A stretch of DNA of 41,169 nt from Kyrpidia sp. GTDB lineage: Bacteria; Bacillota; Bacilli; Kyrpidiales; Kyrpidiaceae. Made by a program: the position numbers and the translations under genes. Below the pieces are notes generated by a model. That model saw only the letters and a list, made by a program, of their open reading frames with translations, searched no databases and had not been told where the DNA came from. Positions 17,679 to 25,819 of the stretch are shown piece by piece. Each line of letters starts with the position of its first letter. The stretch's first letter is position 1. Where the stretch lies: assembly GCA_029960885.1 (NCBI GenBank), contig JASBVV010000048.1:1-41169 (forward strand). Reading direction: 5' to 3'.

Positions 17679-18653
17679 GTGCAGCCACCGCGATTCACCC
17701 GGTTCGCCGCAGTCGTCGCGGGTTTGGCCGGCGTCGCCCTTGCGGCCTGTGGTCAGACGTCTTCCCCGAGCCCCGCCCCGGCACCGGTTCCCGTCCCGGC
17801 TCCCGCGCCTGTGACGCCGCCCCCCGCTCCGCCCCTTGGCGGAACGCTGGCAATCATGGTGGACAACCTTCGGGAAGCGCGTCCCCAAGCCGGGATCGAC
17901 CGGGCGACCGCCGTGGTGGAAGCCCTGGCCGAAGGACCAATTACGCGGTTTGAAGTGTTTGTCGACCACCGCATCGAGAAGATCGGTCCGGTGCGCAGTT
18001 TGCGGCCGTATTTCGCCACGCTCGCCCAGCCACTCGGAGCCCCGGTGGCCCATGCCGGGGGAAGTCCCGATGCCCTGAACATGGTTCGGCTCCCCGGCTG
18101 GCCGGATCTCGATGAGATCTACAACGCCGCCCCCGCCTTTTGGCGCGATCCCCGCCGAGAACCGCCGCACAATTTGTACACCAGCACCGACAAACTCCTC
18201 GCCATGGTTCAGCAGAAAGGGTATCCGCTGGGTGAACCGATTCCCATTCCCAGGGGCGCCATGGCCTCTTCCGGAACCGCGGTCAAAGACATTCGTCTGC
18301 GTTGGTACAGCTACTCCGCGAGTTGGACCTGGGACGGCCGGCATTATGTGCGCAGTGAGGACGGCACGCCGCACACCACCGAAGACGGCACCCGGGTTCA
18401 GGCCGATAACATTGCCGTGATCGTTGCGCCGGACCGGATCGTCGATCAAGCCGGCCGGCGGCAGATCATTCTGACGGGGTCGGGCCAGGCCTGGTTTTTC
18501 CGGTCGGGACAAGCGTATCAAGGGACGTGGAGTCGTTCTGCCGCCGGGTGGTTTCAGTTTTACACGGGAAACGAGCCGATGCGCTGGTCGAATGGACCGG
18601 TGTGGATTGAGGTCATTTCGAACCCATCCTGGCTCACCACAAACCCGATCTAG
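17679..18653 (+). CDS. DUF3048 lipoprotein (YerB-like)
   Basis: A 324-residue secreted lipoprotein. The N-terminus has a basic stretch, a hydrophobic segment and the lipobox ALAAC, followed by a Pro/Ala/Val-rich linker of about 35 residues that probably crosses the wall. The folded part begins LAIMVDNLREARPQAGIDRA, which is the DUF3048 signature, and ends with the C-terminal DUF3048 region containing WEDGRHYVRSEDG-like and TGSGQAWFFRSGQ segments. Function is unknown; B. subtilis YerB is the relative. The GTG at 17679 follows GGAGAGGAG at 8 nt. It lies 73 bp after wecB and could be co-transcribed. Confidence 0.85.
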   Translation: MQPPRFTRFAAVVAGLAGVALAACGQTSSPSPAPAPVPVPAPAPVTPPPAPPLGGTLAIMVDNLREARPQAGIDRATAVVEALAEGPITRFEVFVDHRIEKIGPVRSLRPYFATLAQPLGAPVAHAGGSPDALNMVRLPGWPDLDEIYNAAPAFWRDPRREPPHNLYTSTDKLLAMVQQKGYPLGEPIPIPRGAMASSGTAVKDIRLRWYSYSASWTWDGRHYVRSEDGTPHTTEDGTRVQADNIAVIVAPDRIVDQAGRRQIILTGSGQAWFFRSGQAYQGTWSRSAAGWFQFYTGNEPMRWSNGPVWIEVISNPSWLTTNPI

Positions 18654-18660
18654 AAGACCG

Positions 18661-18702
18661 TTCCGGGAACCGCGCGGTTCCCGGGACACCCGGAAACGGG
18701 TG
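18661..18702 (+). terminator. Tandem hairpins after the DUF3048 gene
   Basis: A perfect 10-bp stem (18663-18672 with 18675-18684) extends by a U-G and a U-A pair, and is followed at once by CACCCG-GAAA-CGGGTG with a GNRA tetraloop (18687-18702). There is no long U run, but the pair should stop or stabilise the transcript before the regulator gene. Confidence 0.55.
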
Positions 18703-18714
18703 AATGGCTCCTTT

Positions 18715-18754
18715 AAGTTCGGAACTTTCAATGCAGCTTTACATCTTTTCAATG
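18715..18754. promoter_or_regulatory. Palindrome and 21-bp-spaced direct repeats before the response regulator
   Basis: AAGTTC-G-GAACTT (18715-18727) is a perfect palindrome. TTTCAATG occurs at 18726-18733 and 18747-18754, exactly 21 bp (two helical turns) apart. OmpR-family regulators bind tandem direct repeats, so autoregulation is a reasonable guess. Confidence 0.4.
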
Positions 18755-18815
18755 AAACGAATTTGTACCACAATGGAGAAAGAACGGACCCGCAGAGCAG
18801 ATGAGGGGGAAAAGG

Positions 18816-19532
18816 ATGACACCGAGAGTGCTGGTCATCGAAGCGGAACCTCGCATCGCTCGGCAAGTTGCAATCAATTTACGAAAAAACGGTTTTATTC
18901 CTACTGTTGTCCCCCGCGGCCGCCTGGGGTTGGCGGCCATTGAGGAACGGGCTCAAGACCTCGTCATCCTCGACGCTTCGGTACCCGACATGTCCTGGGA
19001 CCTGTGCCGCACGTTGCGACAGATCCCCAACCGGTTTTTGCTTTTATTGTTGGGTCAACAGTGGCTTCAGGGCGCCGGTTCCGCGGTCGGCCGGGATTCG
19101 AGCCAGTACGCCGATGGATGGATCCCCAAGCCGTTTCGACCCGATGAGGTCCCTGAGCGGGTGCGCTCGATTCTGTTTCGCGGGCGAAGAGAGCCGATAT
19201 TCGCACGGTGGTTGCGTTTCAACGGCGGAGAATTGGTCATCGACGTTCACCGACGCGCCGTCTACCGCGCCGGGCGACCTGTTCCGCTCACCCCCACGGA
19301 ATACATGCTGCTTGTGGTTTTGGCCCGGTCACCCGGAGAAATTCTCTCTCGGAAGGAACTTTCCGAGTGGATTCTCGGTCCGGACTTTGTCGGGGATCCG
19401 CGAACGATCGACGCCCACATGAAGAATCTGCGCGCCAAGATCGAAGATCGGCCGAAGCAGCCGAGGTACATTAAGACGGTTTATGGCACCGGCTATCGCT
19501 TTCAAGGAAGGCTGGATCATGCGAAACCATGA
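18816..19532 (+). CDS. Orphan OmpR/PhoB-family response regulator with atypical receiver
   Basis: A 238-residue protein with an N-terminal receiver domain (about 1-115) and a C-terminal winged-helix DNA-binding domain (about 135-233; LTPTEYMLLVVLARSPGEILSRKEL and YIKTVYGTGYRFQ). The phospho-acceptor D53 (ILDASVPD) and K105 (IPKPF) are present. The Mg-binding acidic pair is E9-A10 instead of Asp-Asp, and the conserved Thr/Ser is replaced around G80 (LLLLLGQQ). No histidine kinase gene is adjacent. It may therefore work without phosphorylation, or with altered control. I chose the ATG at 18816, which follows GAGGGGG, rather than the ATG at 18801. Confidence 0.88.
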   Translation: MTPRVLVIEAEPRIARQVAINLRKNGFIPTVVPRGRLGLAAIEERAQDLVILDASVPDMSWDLCRTLRQIPNRFLLLLLGQQWLQGAGSAVGRDSSQYADGWIPKPFRPDEVPERVRSILFRGRREPIFARWLRFNGGELVIDVHRRAVYRAGRPVPLTPTEYMLLVVLARSPGEILSRKELSEWILGPDFVGDPRTIDAHMKNLRAKIEDRPKQPRYIKTVYGTGYRFQGRLDHAKP

Positions 19533-19718
19533 TCCGGCCGACTCTCGCCACCGGATCGGGGATGATCGCCGTTCATTCTGCTGCGGGTCCGTCAGTGATC
19601 CCCCCGGTGACGTTTATACCAAAACCTGGTATCTCCCGGTTTCATGGCCATGGTTTTCGAGGGGAGGCCTCATGCCGCGGGATGATCGCGGCTGACGCGC
19701 CTCCCCATCCCGTTGGGG
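19531..19718. other. Hairpin-rich gap between the response regulator and hemL
   Basis: Several inverted repeats lie in this 300-bp gene-free stretch: GATCCGG/CCGGATC (19531-19557, 13-nt loop, overlapping the regulator stop), ATACCA-N5-TGGTAT (19616-19632), GCCGCG-N7-CGCGGC (19674-19692) and CCCCA-N6-TGGGG (19703-19718). None has a U run. I see no convincing small ORF; the first could end the regulator transcript and the second could be an operator. Confidence 0.35.
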
Positions 19719-19746
19719 CCGCCCTTCCGGAATTCGGACCCGCACA

Positions 19747-19775
19747 TTGGCGAACCCCCCGCCATGAAGTACGAT
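19747..19775 (+). promoter_or_regulatory. Candidate promoter of hemL
   Basis: TTGGCG (19747-19752), a 17-bp spacer and TACGAT (19770-19775). Initiation near 19782 would give a leader of about 50 nt containing the hemL ribosome site. Confidence 0.5.
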
Positions 19776-19832
19776 AAAGACACCCCCTCATATTTGCCTG
19801 AAAGAAGTCTTTGCATGAAAGGAGATTGAACT

Positions 19833-21134
19833 GTGCAGCGAACCGGGTCCGAACGGTGTTACGAGCGCGCCCTGGGTGTGATTCCGGGCGGCGTCAACAG
19901 TCCGTCCCGGGCGTTCAAAGCGGTGAGTGGAGGCGCCCCCGTGTTTGTCGCCCGGGGACAAGGGGCGTACCTCTGGGATGTGGACGGCCATCGCTACATC
20001 GACTACCTGTGCGCCTATGGCCCCGTGATTCTCGGCCACGCACATCCGGAGATCACCCAAACCCTCGTCCGGGCCGGGGAGGACGGGATTCTTTTCGGAA
20101 CGCCCACCGAGTGGGAAACAGAATTGGCGGAAGCCCTCCGGGCGGCCATTCCTTCGATGGAGCGAATCCGTTTCGTCAACAGCGGCACCGAGGCGGTGAT
20201 GAGCGCCATTCGCCTGGCCAGGGCCGCCACCGGCCGGCACAAAATCGTGAAGTTCGCCGGATGTTACCACGGTCATTCCGATCTCGTCCTGGTGGCCGCC
20301 GGGTCCGGCCCTTCCACCGTGGGGACCCCGGACAGCGCGGGTGTCCCCCAGGGCATCGCCGACGACGTCATCACGGTCCCTTATAACAACCTGGATGCCC
20401 TGAGAACCGCTTTTGAACAGTTCGGTCCGGAGATCGCCGGCGTCCTGGTCGAGCCGGTGGCGGGCAACTTCGGCATCGTTTTGCCCCGGCCGGGATTTCT
20501 GCAGGGTATTCGAGACCTTGCGCACCAGCGGGGGGCGCTGGTGATCTATGACGAGGTCATCACCGGCTTCCGCTTTCACTACGGAGGTGTCCAGACCTTG
20601 CTCGGGGTGGAACCGGACCTCACCGCCCTGGGAAAAATCATCGGCGGGGGCCTGCCCATCGGTGCATACGGAGGGAGACGGGAAATCATGGAACAGGTGG
20701 CTCCTCTGGGTCCCGCCTACCAAGCCGGCACAATGGCCGGGAACCCGCTCTCGATGCGCGCAGGTCTCACCTGCCTCCGCATCCTGTCTCGCCCCGGTAC
20801 GTACGAACACCTGGACCGACTCGGCTCCCGGCTCGAACAAGGGCTCCTCGACCGTGCTCGGCGCCACGGCGTGGCGGTGACCGTCAACCGCCTGAAGGGT
20901 GCCCTCACCTTGTTTTTCGGCCCCCGACCCGTGGTCGACTACGACGATGCCAAGGCGGCCCGAACGGACCAGTTTTCCCGGTTTTTCCACGAAATGCTCA
21001 ATCGGGGGATTCACCTGGCCCCTTCCAAATTCGAGGCCTGGTTTATCACCATTGCCCATACCGAGGAGGATATCGCGCAGACCCTGAAAGCGGCCGATGA
21101 GGCGTTTGCCGCCGTGGCCAGGGACGTTCCCTAA
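19833..21134 (+). CDS. hemL: Glutamate-1-semialdehyde 2,1-aminomutase
   Basis: A PLP enzyme converting glutamate-1-semialdehyde to 5-aminolevulinate in the C5 heme pathway. The 433-residue product matches the usual length. It shows [10 protein letters not shown] at residues 19-28, VNSGTEA (115-121), [10 protein letters not shown] (141-150), the YDEVITGFR loop (239-247) and the PLP-binding lysine K268 in [17 protein letters not shown]. The GTG at 19833 lies 8 nt after AAAGGAG. No other heme gene is nearby, so it is a second, solitary hemL copy or an isolated one; the window cannot tell. A strong hairpin follows. Confidence 0.95.
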   Translation: MQRTGSERCYERALGVIPGGVNSPSRAFKAVSGGAPVFVARGQGAYLWDVDGHRYIDYLCAYGPVILGHAHPEITQTLVRAGEDGILFGTPTEWETELAEALRAAIPSMERIRFVNSGTEAVMSAIRLARAATGRHKIVKFAGCYHGHSDLVLVAAGSGPSTVGTPDSAGVPQGIADDVITVPYNNLDALRTAFEQFGPEIAGVLVEPVAGNFGIVLPRPGFLQGIRDLAHQRGALVIYDEVITGFRFHYGGVQTLLGVEPDLTALGKIIGGGLPIGAYGGRREIMEQVAPLGPAYQAGTMAGNPLSMRAGLTCLRILSRPGTYEHLDRLGSRLEQGLLDRARRHGVAVTVNRLKGALTLFFGPRPVVDYDDAKAARTDQFSRFFHEMLNRGIHLAPSKFEAWFITIAHTEEDIAQTLKAADEAFAAVARDVP

Positions 21135-21155
21135 CCGGAACACGGAAAGCCGCCC

Positions 21156-21181
21156 GACCCCCGGCGTTTGCCGGGGGTCGA
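21156..21181. terminator. Shared terminator of convergent hemL and nfu
   Basis: CGACCCCCGGC-GTTT-GCCGGGGGTCG is a perfect 11-bp stem with a 4-nt loop between two converging genes. U runs are short on both sides. Confidence 0.7.
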
Positions 21182-21209
21182 ACGGCTTCGGGATCCTCAT
21201 CGGCCGCAC

Positions 21210-21431
21210 TCAGACGGCGATGACTTCCTTCACCTCGGGTACGGCGGCCTTGATGGCTCTCTCGATCCCCATCTTCAATGTCATCGTCGACATGGGACAC
21301 CCCCCGCAGGCCCCCACCAGGTGCAGGGTCACCACGCCGTCCTCCACATCGACCAATTCCACATCGCCGCCGTCAAACTGAAGACCGGGACGGATCCGGT
21401 CCAGGGCTTCCTCGACCTTTTCCCTCAACAT
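21210..21431 (-). CDS. NifU-like Fe-S cluster scaffold (Nfu)
   Basis: A 73-residue protein consisting only of the NifU C-terminal domain: [29 protein letters not shown] followed by the cluster-binding CxxC in [10 protein letters not shown] homodimer would hold a [4Fe-4S] cluster for delivery to apoproteins; B. subtilis YutI is the match. I chose the second ATG (21431), which lies 7 nt after AGGAGG; the first ATG touches the ribosome site. A longer frame runs upstream to 21845 but overlaps the next gene and has no support. It has its own promoter at 21456-21484. Confidence 0.92.
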   Translation of the reverse strand: MLREKVEEALDRIRPGLQFDGGDVELVDVEDGVVTLHLVGACGGCPMSTMTLKMGIERAIKAAVPEVKEVIAV

Positions 21432-21455
21432 GAGCATCCCTCCTGTCTTTCTATC

Positions 21456-21484
21456 AGTATAAAAAGTGAAAACGTCAAAAACAA
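21456..21484 (-). promoter_or_regulatory. Candidate promoter of nfu
   Basis: On the minus strand, TTGTTT (21484-21479), a 17-bp spacer and TATACT (21461-21456), in an AT-rich patch 25 bp before the nfu start. It would express nfu separately from the peptidase operon. Confidence 0.55.
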
Positions 21485-21526
21485 GAACCTTTCTCAGCGC
21501 CCGGCGCCCCCCTGCGCCGCTCCGGC

Positions 21527-21793
21527 TTACTCGTCTTCCTCCCGCTCCTCTTGCCGGTCCCGGCGCGGCGGATTCGGGCGCGGAGGACGCCTCCGAGCGC
21601 CCCGACGGCGACTCAACCGCCGGGCCCACCGGTCGACGCCCCAGGCAATTACGAACGTCCACCCGTAGGCGGCCATCACCCAAACAAACAGAGGCACCGG
21701 CCTGCCGGTCCACCGGTACCACTGCCACAACCCCAGTGCCGCCGCAGCCACCGCCGAGGAAAGGGCGGCCACCGCCCACTGTCTTCTGTGCAT
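21527..21793 (-). CDS. Small two-segment membrane protein with basic tail, unknown function
   Basis: An 88-residue protein with two predicted membrane segments (about residues 6-24 and 34-54), then a tail rich in Arg, Pro and Glu ([17 protein letters not shown], ending REEDE). I do not recognise a family. The ATG at 21793 follows GGAGGGG at a good distance, which makes it a believable gene despite its low-complexity tail. It lies 60 bp after the M16 peptidase gene in the same direction. An N-out/C-in or hairpin topology with the basic tail in the cytoplasm is expected from the positive-inside rule. Confidence 0.6.
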   Translation of the reverse strand: MHRRQWAVAALSSAVAAAALGLWQWYRWTGRPVPLFVWVMAAYGWTFVIAWGVDRWARRLSRRRGARRRPPRPNPPRRDRQEEREEDE

Positions 21794-21853
21794 CCTGTCC
21801 CCTCCAACACCGGGGCCCCGGGCTCCCGTCGTCCTCTCTCCGCACCCCCGGGT

Positions 21854-23158
21854 TTACGGCCGGACGTCCGCACGCCCCGCCGGCCGCACCACCGAGACCG
21901 CCTGCCGCTCGGGCCGGACCAGCTCCCGGAGCCTCGCTTCCACATCTTGTCGGGTCACTTCCTGCAACACGGGGATGGTGGCAAACAGGTCCATCTCCTT
22001 AAAATGATAGGCCGTCATATACCGGGCGAGAAAGCGCAGCGAATCCAAACTTTTCACGAATTGACCGAGCAACCGCTTGCGGCTCCTCTCCAGGACGTCG
22101 TCCTTCAGCCCATCCCGCCGCACCTGATCCCAACCTTCCGACACGACCTCCAAAAACCCGTCCGGATCCGGCGTGTTGCCCCCGATCACCGCGTGGGCGT
22201 ATCCCCGTCCGTAATCATACTCCCAACCAAAACTCTGATCAATCAATTGTTTCTCGAACAGTTTCTTGTAGAGGGGACCGCCCTTGGTGAACAGGGCGTC
22301 AAACAACAGCGACGTGGCCGTGTCCCGCCTCAGCCCTTCGGCCCCGCGGACCGGGGCTCCGACATCCTTGTATCCCACAAAGACCCTCGGCGTATTCACC
22401 GCCATGTCGCATTCCCGCCGCGGAAGAAACACCCGTTCAGGTTCCTCTTCCTCCAGTCGCCGGGCGGGCCCGGCCGTCCCCCGACCGGCCTTGCGCTCTT
22501 GATTCTTCTCCACCGCGGCGATCACGGCCTCGGGGTCCACGCCGCCCACCACGAACAGATGCATATTCTGAGGATGATAAAACCCCTGGTAACAAGTGTA
22601 CAGATCATCCTTGGTGATCTTCCCGATGCTCTCCACTGTTCCGGCGATCTGGATGCGGACCGGATGACGTTCATAGAGACACTCCAAAAGCTGGTAGTAC
22701 ACCCGGGCATCGGGATTGTCCTCATACATGCGGATCTCCTGCGCAATAATCCCCTTTTCCTTTTCCACCGCCTCCTCGGTAAAATACGGTTCATCGACAA
22801 AATCGAGCAGGGTTTCCAGGTTCTCAAGAATTCCGGCGGTGGCCGAGAAAAGGTACGCCGTCATATCGAAAGTGGTATACGCATTGGCCGATGCCGCCCG
22901 GGAGGCGAAAAGCCGGAACACATCGCCGCCTTCCTTCTCAAACATTTTATGCTCCAAAAAATGGGCCACCCCGTCGGGAACACGAATTTCCCGTCCATCC
23001 CCGAAGCGGAACCGGTGATCGATCGATCCATAGTTTGTGGAATAGGTGGCGAATATCTGATTATACCCTTTTTTGGGCAACACGGTGACCGCCAAGCCAT
23101 TGGCGCACCGGTGCTCCACCAGTCGAACCCCTAAGCGATCATACACCCTCTCCCGCAT
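21854..23158 (-). CDS. M16 family zinc metallopeptidase (YmfH-like)
   Basis: A 434-residue pitrilysin/insulinase-family protein. It has an intact inverted zinc motif HFLEH (H66, E69, H70) in [14 protein letters not shown] and a downstream acidic helix [17 protein letters not shown] that should supply the third ligand. No signal peptide is visible, so it probably acts in the cytoplasm. B. subtilis YmfH is the likely counterpart; its physiological substrate is not settled. The ATG at 23158 follows AGGGAGG. It overlaps the end of the preceding M16 gene by 20 bp, so the two are coupled and probably form a heterodimer of active and inactive subunits. Confidence 0.9.
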   Translation of the reverse strand: MRERVYDRLGVRLVEHRCANGLAVTVLPKKGYNQIFATYSTNYGSIDHRFRFGDGREIRVPDGVAHFLEHKMFEKEGGDVFRLFASRAASANAYTTFDMTAYLFSATAGILENLETLLDFVDEPYFTEEAVEKEKGIIAQEIRMYEDNPDARVYYQLLECLYERHPVRIQIAGTVESIGKITKDDLYTCYQGFYHPQNMHLFVVGGVDPEAVIAAVEKNQERKAGRGTAGPARRLEEEEPERVFLPRRECDMAVNTPRVFVGYKDVGAPVRGAEGLRRDTATSLLFDALFTKGGPLYKKLFEKQLIDQSFGWEYDYGRGYAHAVIGGNTPDPDGFLEVVSEGWDQVRRDGLKDDVLERSRKRLLGQFVKSLDSLRFLARYMTAYHFKEMDLFATIPVLQEVTRQDVEARLRELVRPERQAVSVVRPAGRADVRP

Positions 23159-24437
23159 GGTCCGCCCCTCCCTTCCCGCGCAGAAAATAAACGGTGTCCT
23201 TTTCCACCCGCTTGCCCACGCCGGCCACGTCTTCCACGCTCACCGCGTCCAAGTCCCGCACCAAACTCTCCGGGGAGCGCGGGCGTCCATGCAACAGCCC
23301 CGTCAGGGTCATGTCGATCACTCCGTAGGGCGAATCCTGAAGCTCCCGGTACTGGTTCTGCAAACCGATCCGGGTCCAAGTCCACTCTTCTTCCGTGATG
23401 TCCCCCCGGGTCATCGCCCCGGTCTGCCGGTCCACGATGTCCATCACCGTATCCCGGTGCTCGCTCGGGATGCCCGTTTGGACGTAGATCACGCCCTTGT
23501 GAACATCCAACCGGCTCGATGCGTAATAGGCCAAATTCGCCCGTTCCCGGACGTGCATGAACAGTTTGGAATGGGGGAATCCGCCGAGCACGCCGTTATA
23601 CATCATCAGGGCGGCAAAAGACTCGTCCCGCCAGCCCAATCCGGTTCGATATCCGATATTCAGTTTGCCCTGCTGCACATCCATGACCTCTTCCACCGTT
23701 TTCACCGGGCGGCTCACGATCAACGGATCGCCGGGGAACCACGACGTCCCGCGGCGACCGTCTTGGCTCAGTCGGGCGTTTGCCCACGCATTCACCCGGT
23801 CCGGATCCACCGGCCCGACGACAAACAGATGAACCGGGCTCTCCCGGCGGATCTTCCGATACAAAGCATAAAGGGATACACCGTCGATGCGGTCCAAATC
23901 CTCTTCAAACCCGTATCGCGGAGCGCCGTACACCTGCCCGGAAAACATCTCCGCGGTGCAGCGTTGGGCCGCATAAAAAATTTTGTCGTCCAGGAGGCCG
24001 GCGATCCGTTTGCGGTGCTGTTCCTTTTCCTTGACCACCCGGCTTTCCTCGAACCCTCCGGAGGTCACAAGGGGGTCCCACAACACCTGTTCCAACAGTT
24101 CCAGAGCCGGCAAGGTCAAATCCAAACCCGGAAGGATCTGTTCTCCCGCCGGAGCCTGGACCACAAACTCCAGGGTGACCAGCTCCCCCTTGCGCTTGGT
24201 GTCCGCCCGAACGGATGCGCCGTACAGTTCAGAGAAAGCATTTTGGATATCGTCGAACTCCGGAAGTTTTCGTGTCCCTCTCAACAGGACATGAGGCAAC
24301 AGGGCGCAAGCCGTCACCGTGTCCCGCTCCAGCGGCCATGTCCAGTACACCGCCACCGTCACCGTGTGAAACCGATCCGTCCGCCAGAGGTGAACCTGTC
24401 CGCCCGGGACGGCGGTCGTCTCAAACACCTCGCTCAA
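23139..24437 (-). CDS. M16 family protein without catalytic motif (YmfF-like)
   Basis: A 432-residue M16-fold protein (from a TTG start) that lacks the HxxEH motif: the equivalent region reads LLPHVLLRGTRKLPEFDD. It keeps the fold-typical segments GVLGGFPHSKLFMHVRERANLAYYASS, which in inactive partners supply substrate-binding Arg/Tyr residues. It is therefore probably the non-catalytic half of an M16B heterodimer with the next gene. I chose the TTG at 24437, six nt after GAGGAGGG, which gives an N-terminus like YmfF; a frame reaching 24500 starts within the terminator region of ndh. Confidence 0.87.
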   Translation of the reverse strand: MSEVFETTAVPGGQVHLWRTDRFHTVTVAVYWTWPLERDTVTACALLPHVLLRGTRKLPEFDDIQNAFSELYGASVRADTKRKGELVTLEFVVQAPAGEQILPGLDLTLPALELLEQVLWDPLVTSGGFEESRVVKEKEQHRKRIAGLLDDKIFYAAQRCTAEMFSGQVYGAPRYGFEEDLDRIDGVSLYALYRKIRRESPVHLFVVGPVDPDRVNAWANARLSQDGRRGTSWFPGDPLIVSRPVKTVEEVMDVQQGKLNIGYRTGLGWRDESFAALMMYNGVLGGFPHSKLFMHVRERANLAYYASSRLDVHKGVIYVQTGIPSEHRDTVMDIVDRQTGAMTRGDITEEEWTWTRIGLQNQYRELQDSPYGVIDMTLTGLLHGRPRSPESLVRDLDAVSVEDVAGVGKRVEKDTVYFLRGKGGADHAGEGV

Positions 24438-24498
24438 TGACGTCCCTCCTCGCAGATCCCTTCGCAAGTCCTGCTTCCACTGTATTCCCATCTTCACC

Positions 24499-24525
24499 AA
24501 AAATAAAGCTCTCCTTCAGGAGAGC
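24499..24525 (-). terminator. Rho-independent terminator of ndh
   Basis: On the minus strand, GCTCTCC-TGAA-GGAGAGC is followed by TTTATTTTTGG. It ends the ndh transcript before the M16 genes. Confidence 0.85.
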
Positions 24526-24574
24526 CTCCATCTTTATCCTCTGTCCTGTGATATCCTTTCATGAGTCCTCGGGG

Positions 24575-25741
24575 TTACTTCATCAGTCCTCCGATTTTCG
24601 CCAGGTACCGAATCTGGCTGAGATCTTTGATCAAATACGCGACCCGACCCGAGGTCTTATAGTTCTTTCCGACCTTGCCGACGGCGTCGCGCCCGCCGAG
24701 CGAAGCGACGGTGCCGAGGATCTTCGGCGTAAACGACGTCTTTGCCTGGCCCTTCAACTCCGCGCAGAGATTGCGAGCCACACAGGTGCCCATCTGGATG
24801 GCCAACTGCGCCGTGGGCGGGTACGGTCTGCCCTGCTCATTGAGGACAAAGCAGCAATCCCCGGCCATGTAGACATCCTCGTGTCCCGCCGCCTGCAGAT
24901 ACTCGTTCACCTTGGCCCGACCGCGCGGCTCGGTCTCGAACCCGGCGTCCACGACGATCTGGTTGCCCCGCACTCCGCCGGTCCAGATGATCGTCTTGGC
25001 GCGGATGATCTCCCCGCTTTTTAAATGAACGGCCTCGGGTTCCACCTGCACAATGGGCGAACCCACCTTGAAAATCACGCCTTTGGCCCGGAGGACCTCT
25101 TCGGCCTTCGCCGCAAGGTCGTCATCAAACCCGGGAAGGATCGACGTCATGGCCTCCACATTGTACAGCTTCACCTGATCCCGGGGAATGTTACTTTCTT
25201 CACATAGTCGGGGAAGCCAATTCGCGATCTCGCCCACCAGTTCAATTCCCGTCAGCCCGGCGCCGCCCACCACGAAAGTCAGATACTCCGGCCGGGGATC
25301 ATACGGGTATTCCGCAAAACACCGTTCGATGTGCGTGCGGATCAACCGCGCTTCGTCCACGGACTTGAGCGTCATGGAGTGTTCCTTCATTCCCGGGATG
25401 CCGAAATACTCTGTTTCACTGCCGAGGGCCACCACCAAGTAATCATACTGCAACTCCCCGCCCTGAAGCATCACGGTTTTTGCCTGGAGATCGATCTTGG
25501 TCACGACGTCCCGCACAAACCGAACATGCTTGCCGGACAACAACCTGGCCAAAGGAATCCGGACTTCGGTGTCCCGCTTGGCCGCCGCCGCGGGTTCGTA
25601 CAATTGGGTCACCAGTTGATGATAATCGTACTTATTCACCAAGGTGATCTCGACTTCCTGGACAGTGGTTTCCTTGGCCAATCCCAAGGCGGTCACCACT
25701 CCCGCGTATCCCGCTCCCAAAATCACCACGCGTTTGTTCAC
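24575..25741 (-). CDS. Type II NADH dehydrogenase (NDH-2)
   Basis: A 388-residue membrane-associated flavoprotein that passes electrons from NADH to menaquinone without pumping protons. The FAD-binding VVILGAGYAG is at the N-terminus and the NAD-binding VVGGAGLTGIELVGE near residue 160; the ATG-like FAD motif EDVYMAGDCC and the AQxAxQMG segment (TAQLAIQMGTCVARNL) follow. These fit B. subtilis Ndh/YumB-type proteins. I chose the GTG at 25741, which follows GGGGG, giving MNKRVVILGAG. It has its own strong promoter with a Rex-like operator and its own terminator, so it is a redox-controlled single gene. Confidence 0.92.
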   Translation of the reverse strand: MNKRVVILGAGYAGVVTALGLAKETTVQEVEITLVNKYDYHQLVTQLYEPAAAAKRDTEVRIPLARLLSGKHVRFVRDVVTKIDLQAKTVMLQGGELQYDYLVVALGSETEYFGIPGMKEHSMTLKSVDEARLIRTHIERCFAEYPYDPRPEYLTFVVGGAGLTGIELVGEIANWLPRLCEESNIPRDQVKLYNVEAMTSILPGFDDDLAAKAEEVLRAKGVIFKVGSPIVQVEPEAVHLKSGEIIRAKTIIWTGGVRGNQIVVDAGFETEPRGRAKVNEYLQAAGHEDVYMAGDCCFVLNEQGRPYPPTAQLAIQMGTCVARNLCAELKGQAKTSFTPKILGTVASLGGRDAVGKVGKNYKTSGRVAYLIKDLSQIRYLAKIGGLMK

Positions 25742-25757
25742 CGGAACCCCCCACACT

Positions 25758-25775
25758 TTGTGTGTTATTTCACAA
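25758..25775. promoter_or_regulatory. Rex operator in the ndh leader
   Basis: TTGTGTGTTATTTCACAA matches the Rex consensus TTGTGA-N6-TCACAA at 11 of 12 positions. It lies just downstream of the predicted ndh start site. Rex leaves DNA when NADH is high, and ndh is a known Rex target in B. subtilis. Confidence 0.75.
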
Positions 25776-25790
25776 ACCCGTCACAATCTC

Positions 25791-25819
25791 ATCATAGATC
25801 CCTTTCGGAAGACTGTCAA
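25791..25819 (-). promoter_or_regulatory. Strong sigma-A promoter of ndh
   Basis: On the minus strand, a consensus TTGACA (25819-25814), a 17-bp spacer and TATGAT (25796-25791). The -35 overlaps the last codons of the CPBP gene. Initiation near 25784 places the Rex site at roughly +9 to +26. Confidence 0.8.

Noticed and set aside
19529-19777. 82-codon plus-strand frame before hemL
   Set aside because: No ribosome site, no hydrophobic or domain pattern, and it overlaps the candidate hemL promoter.
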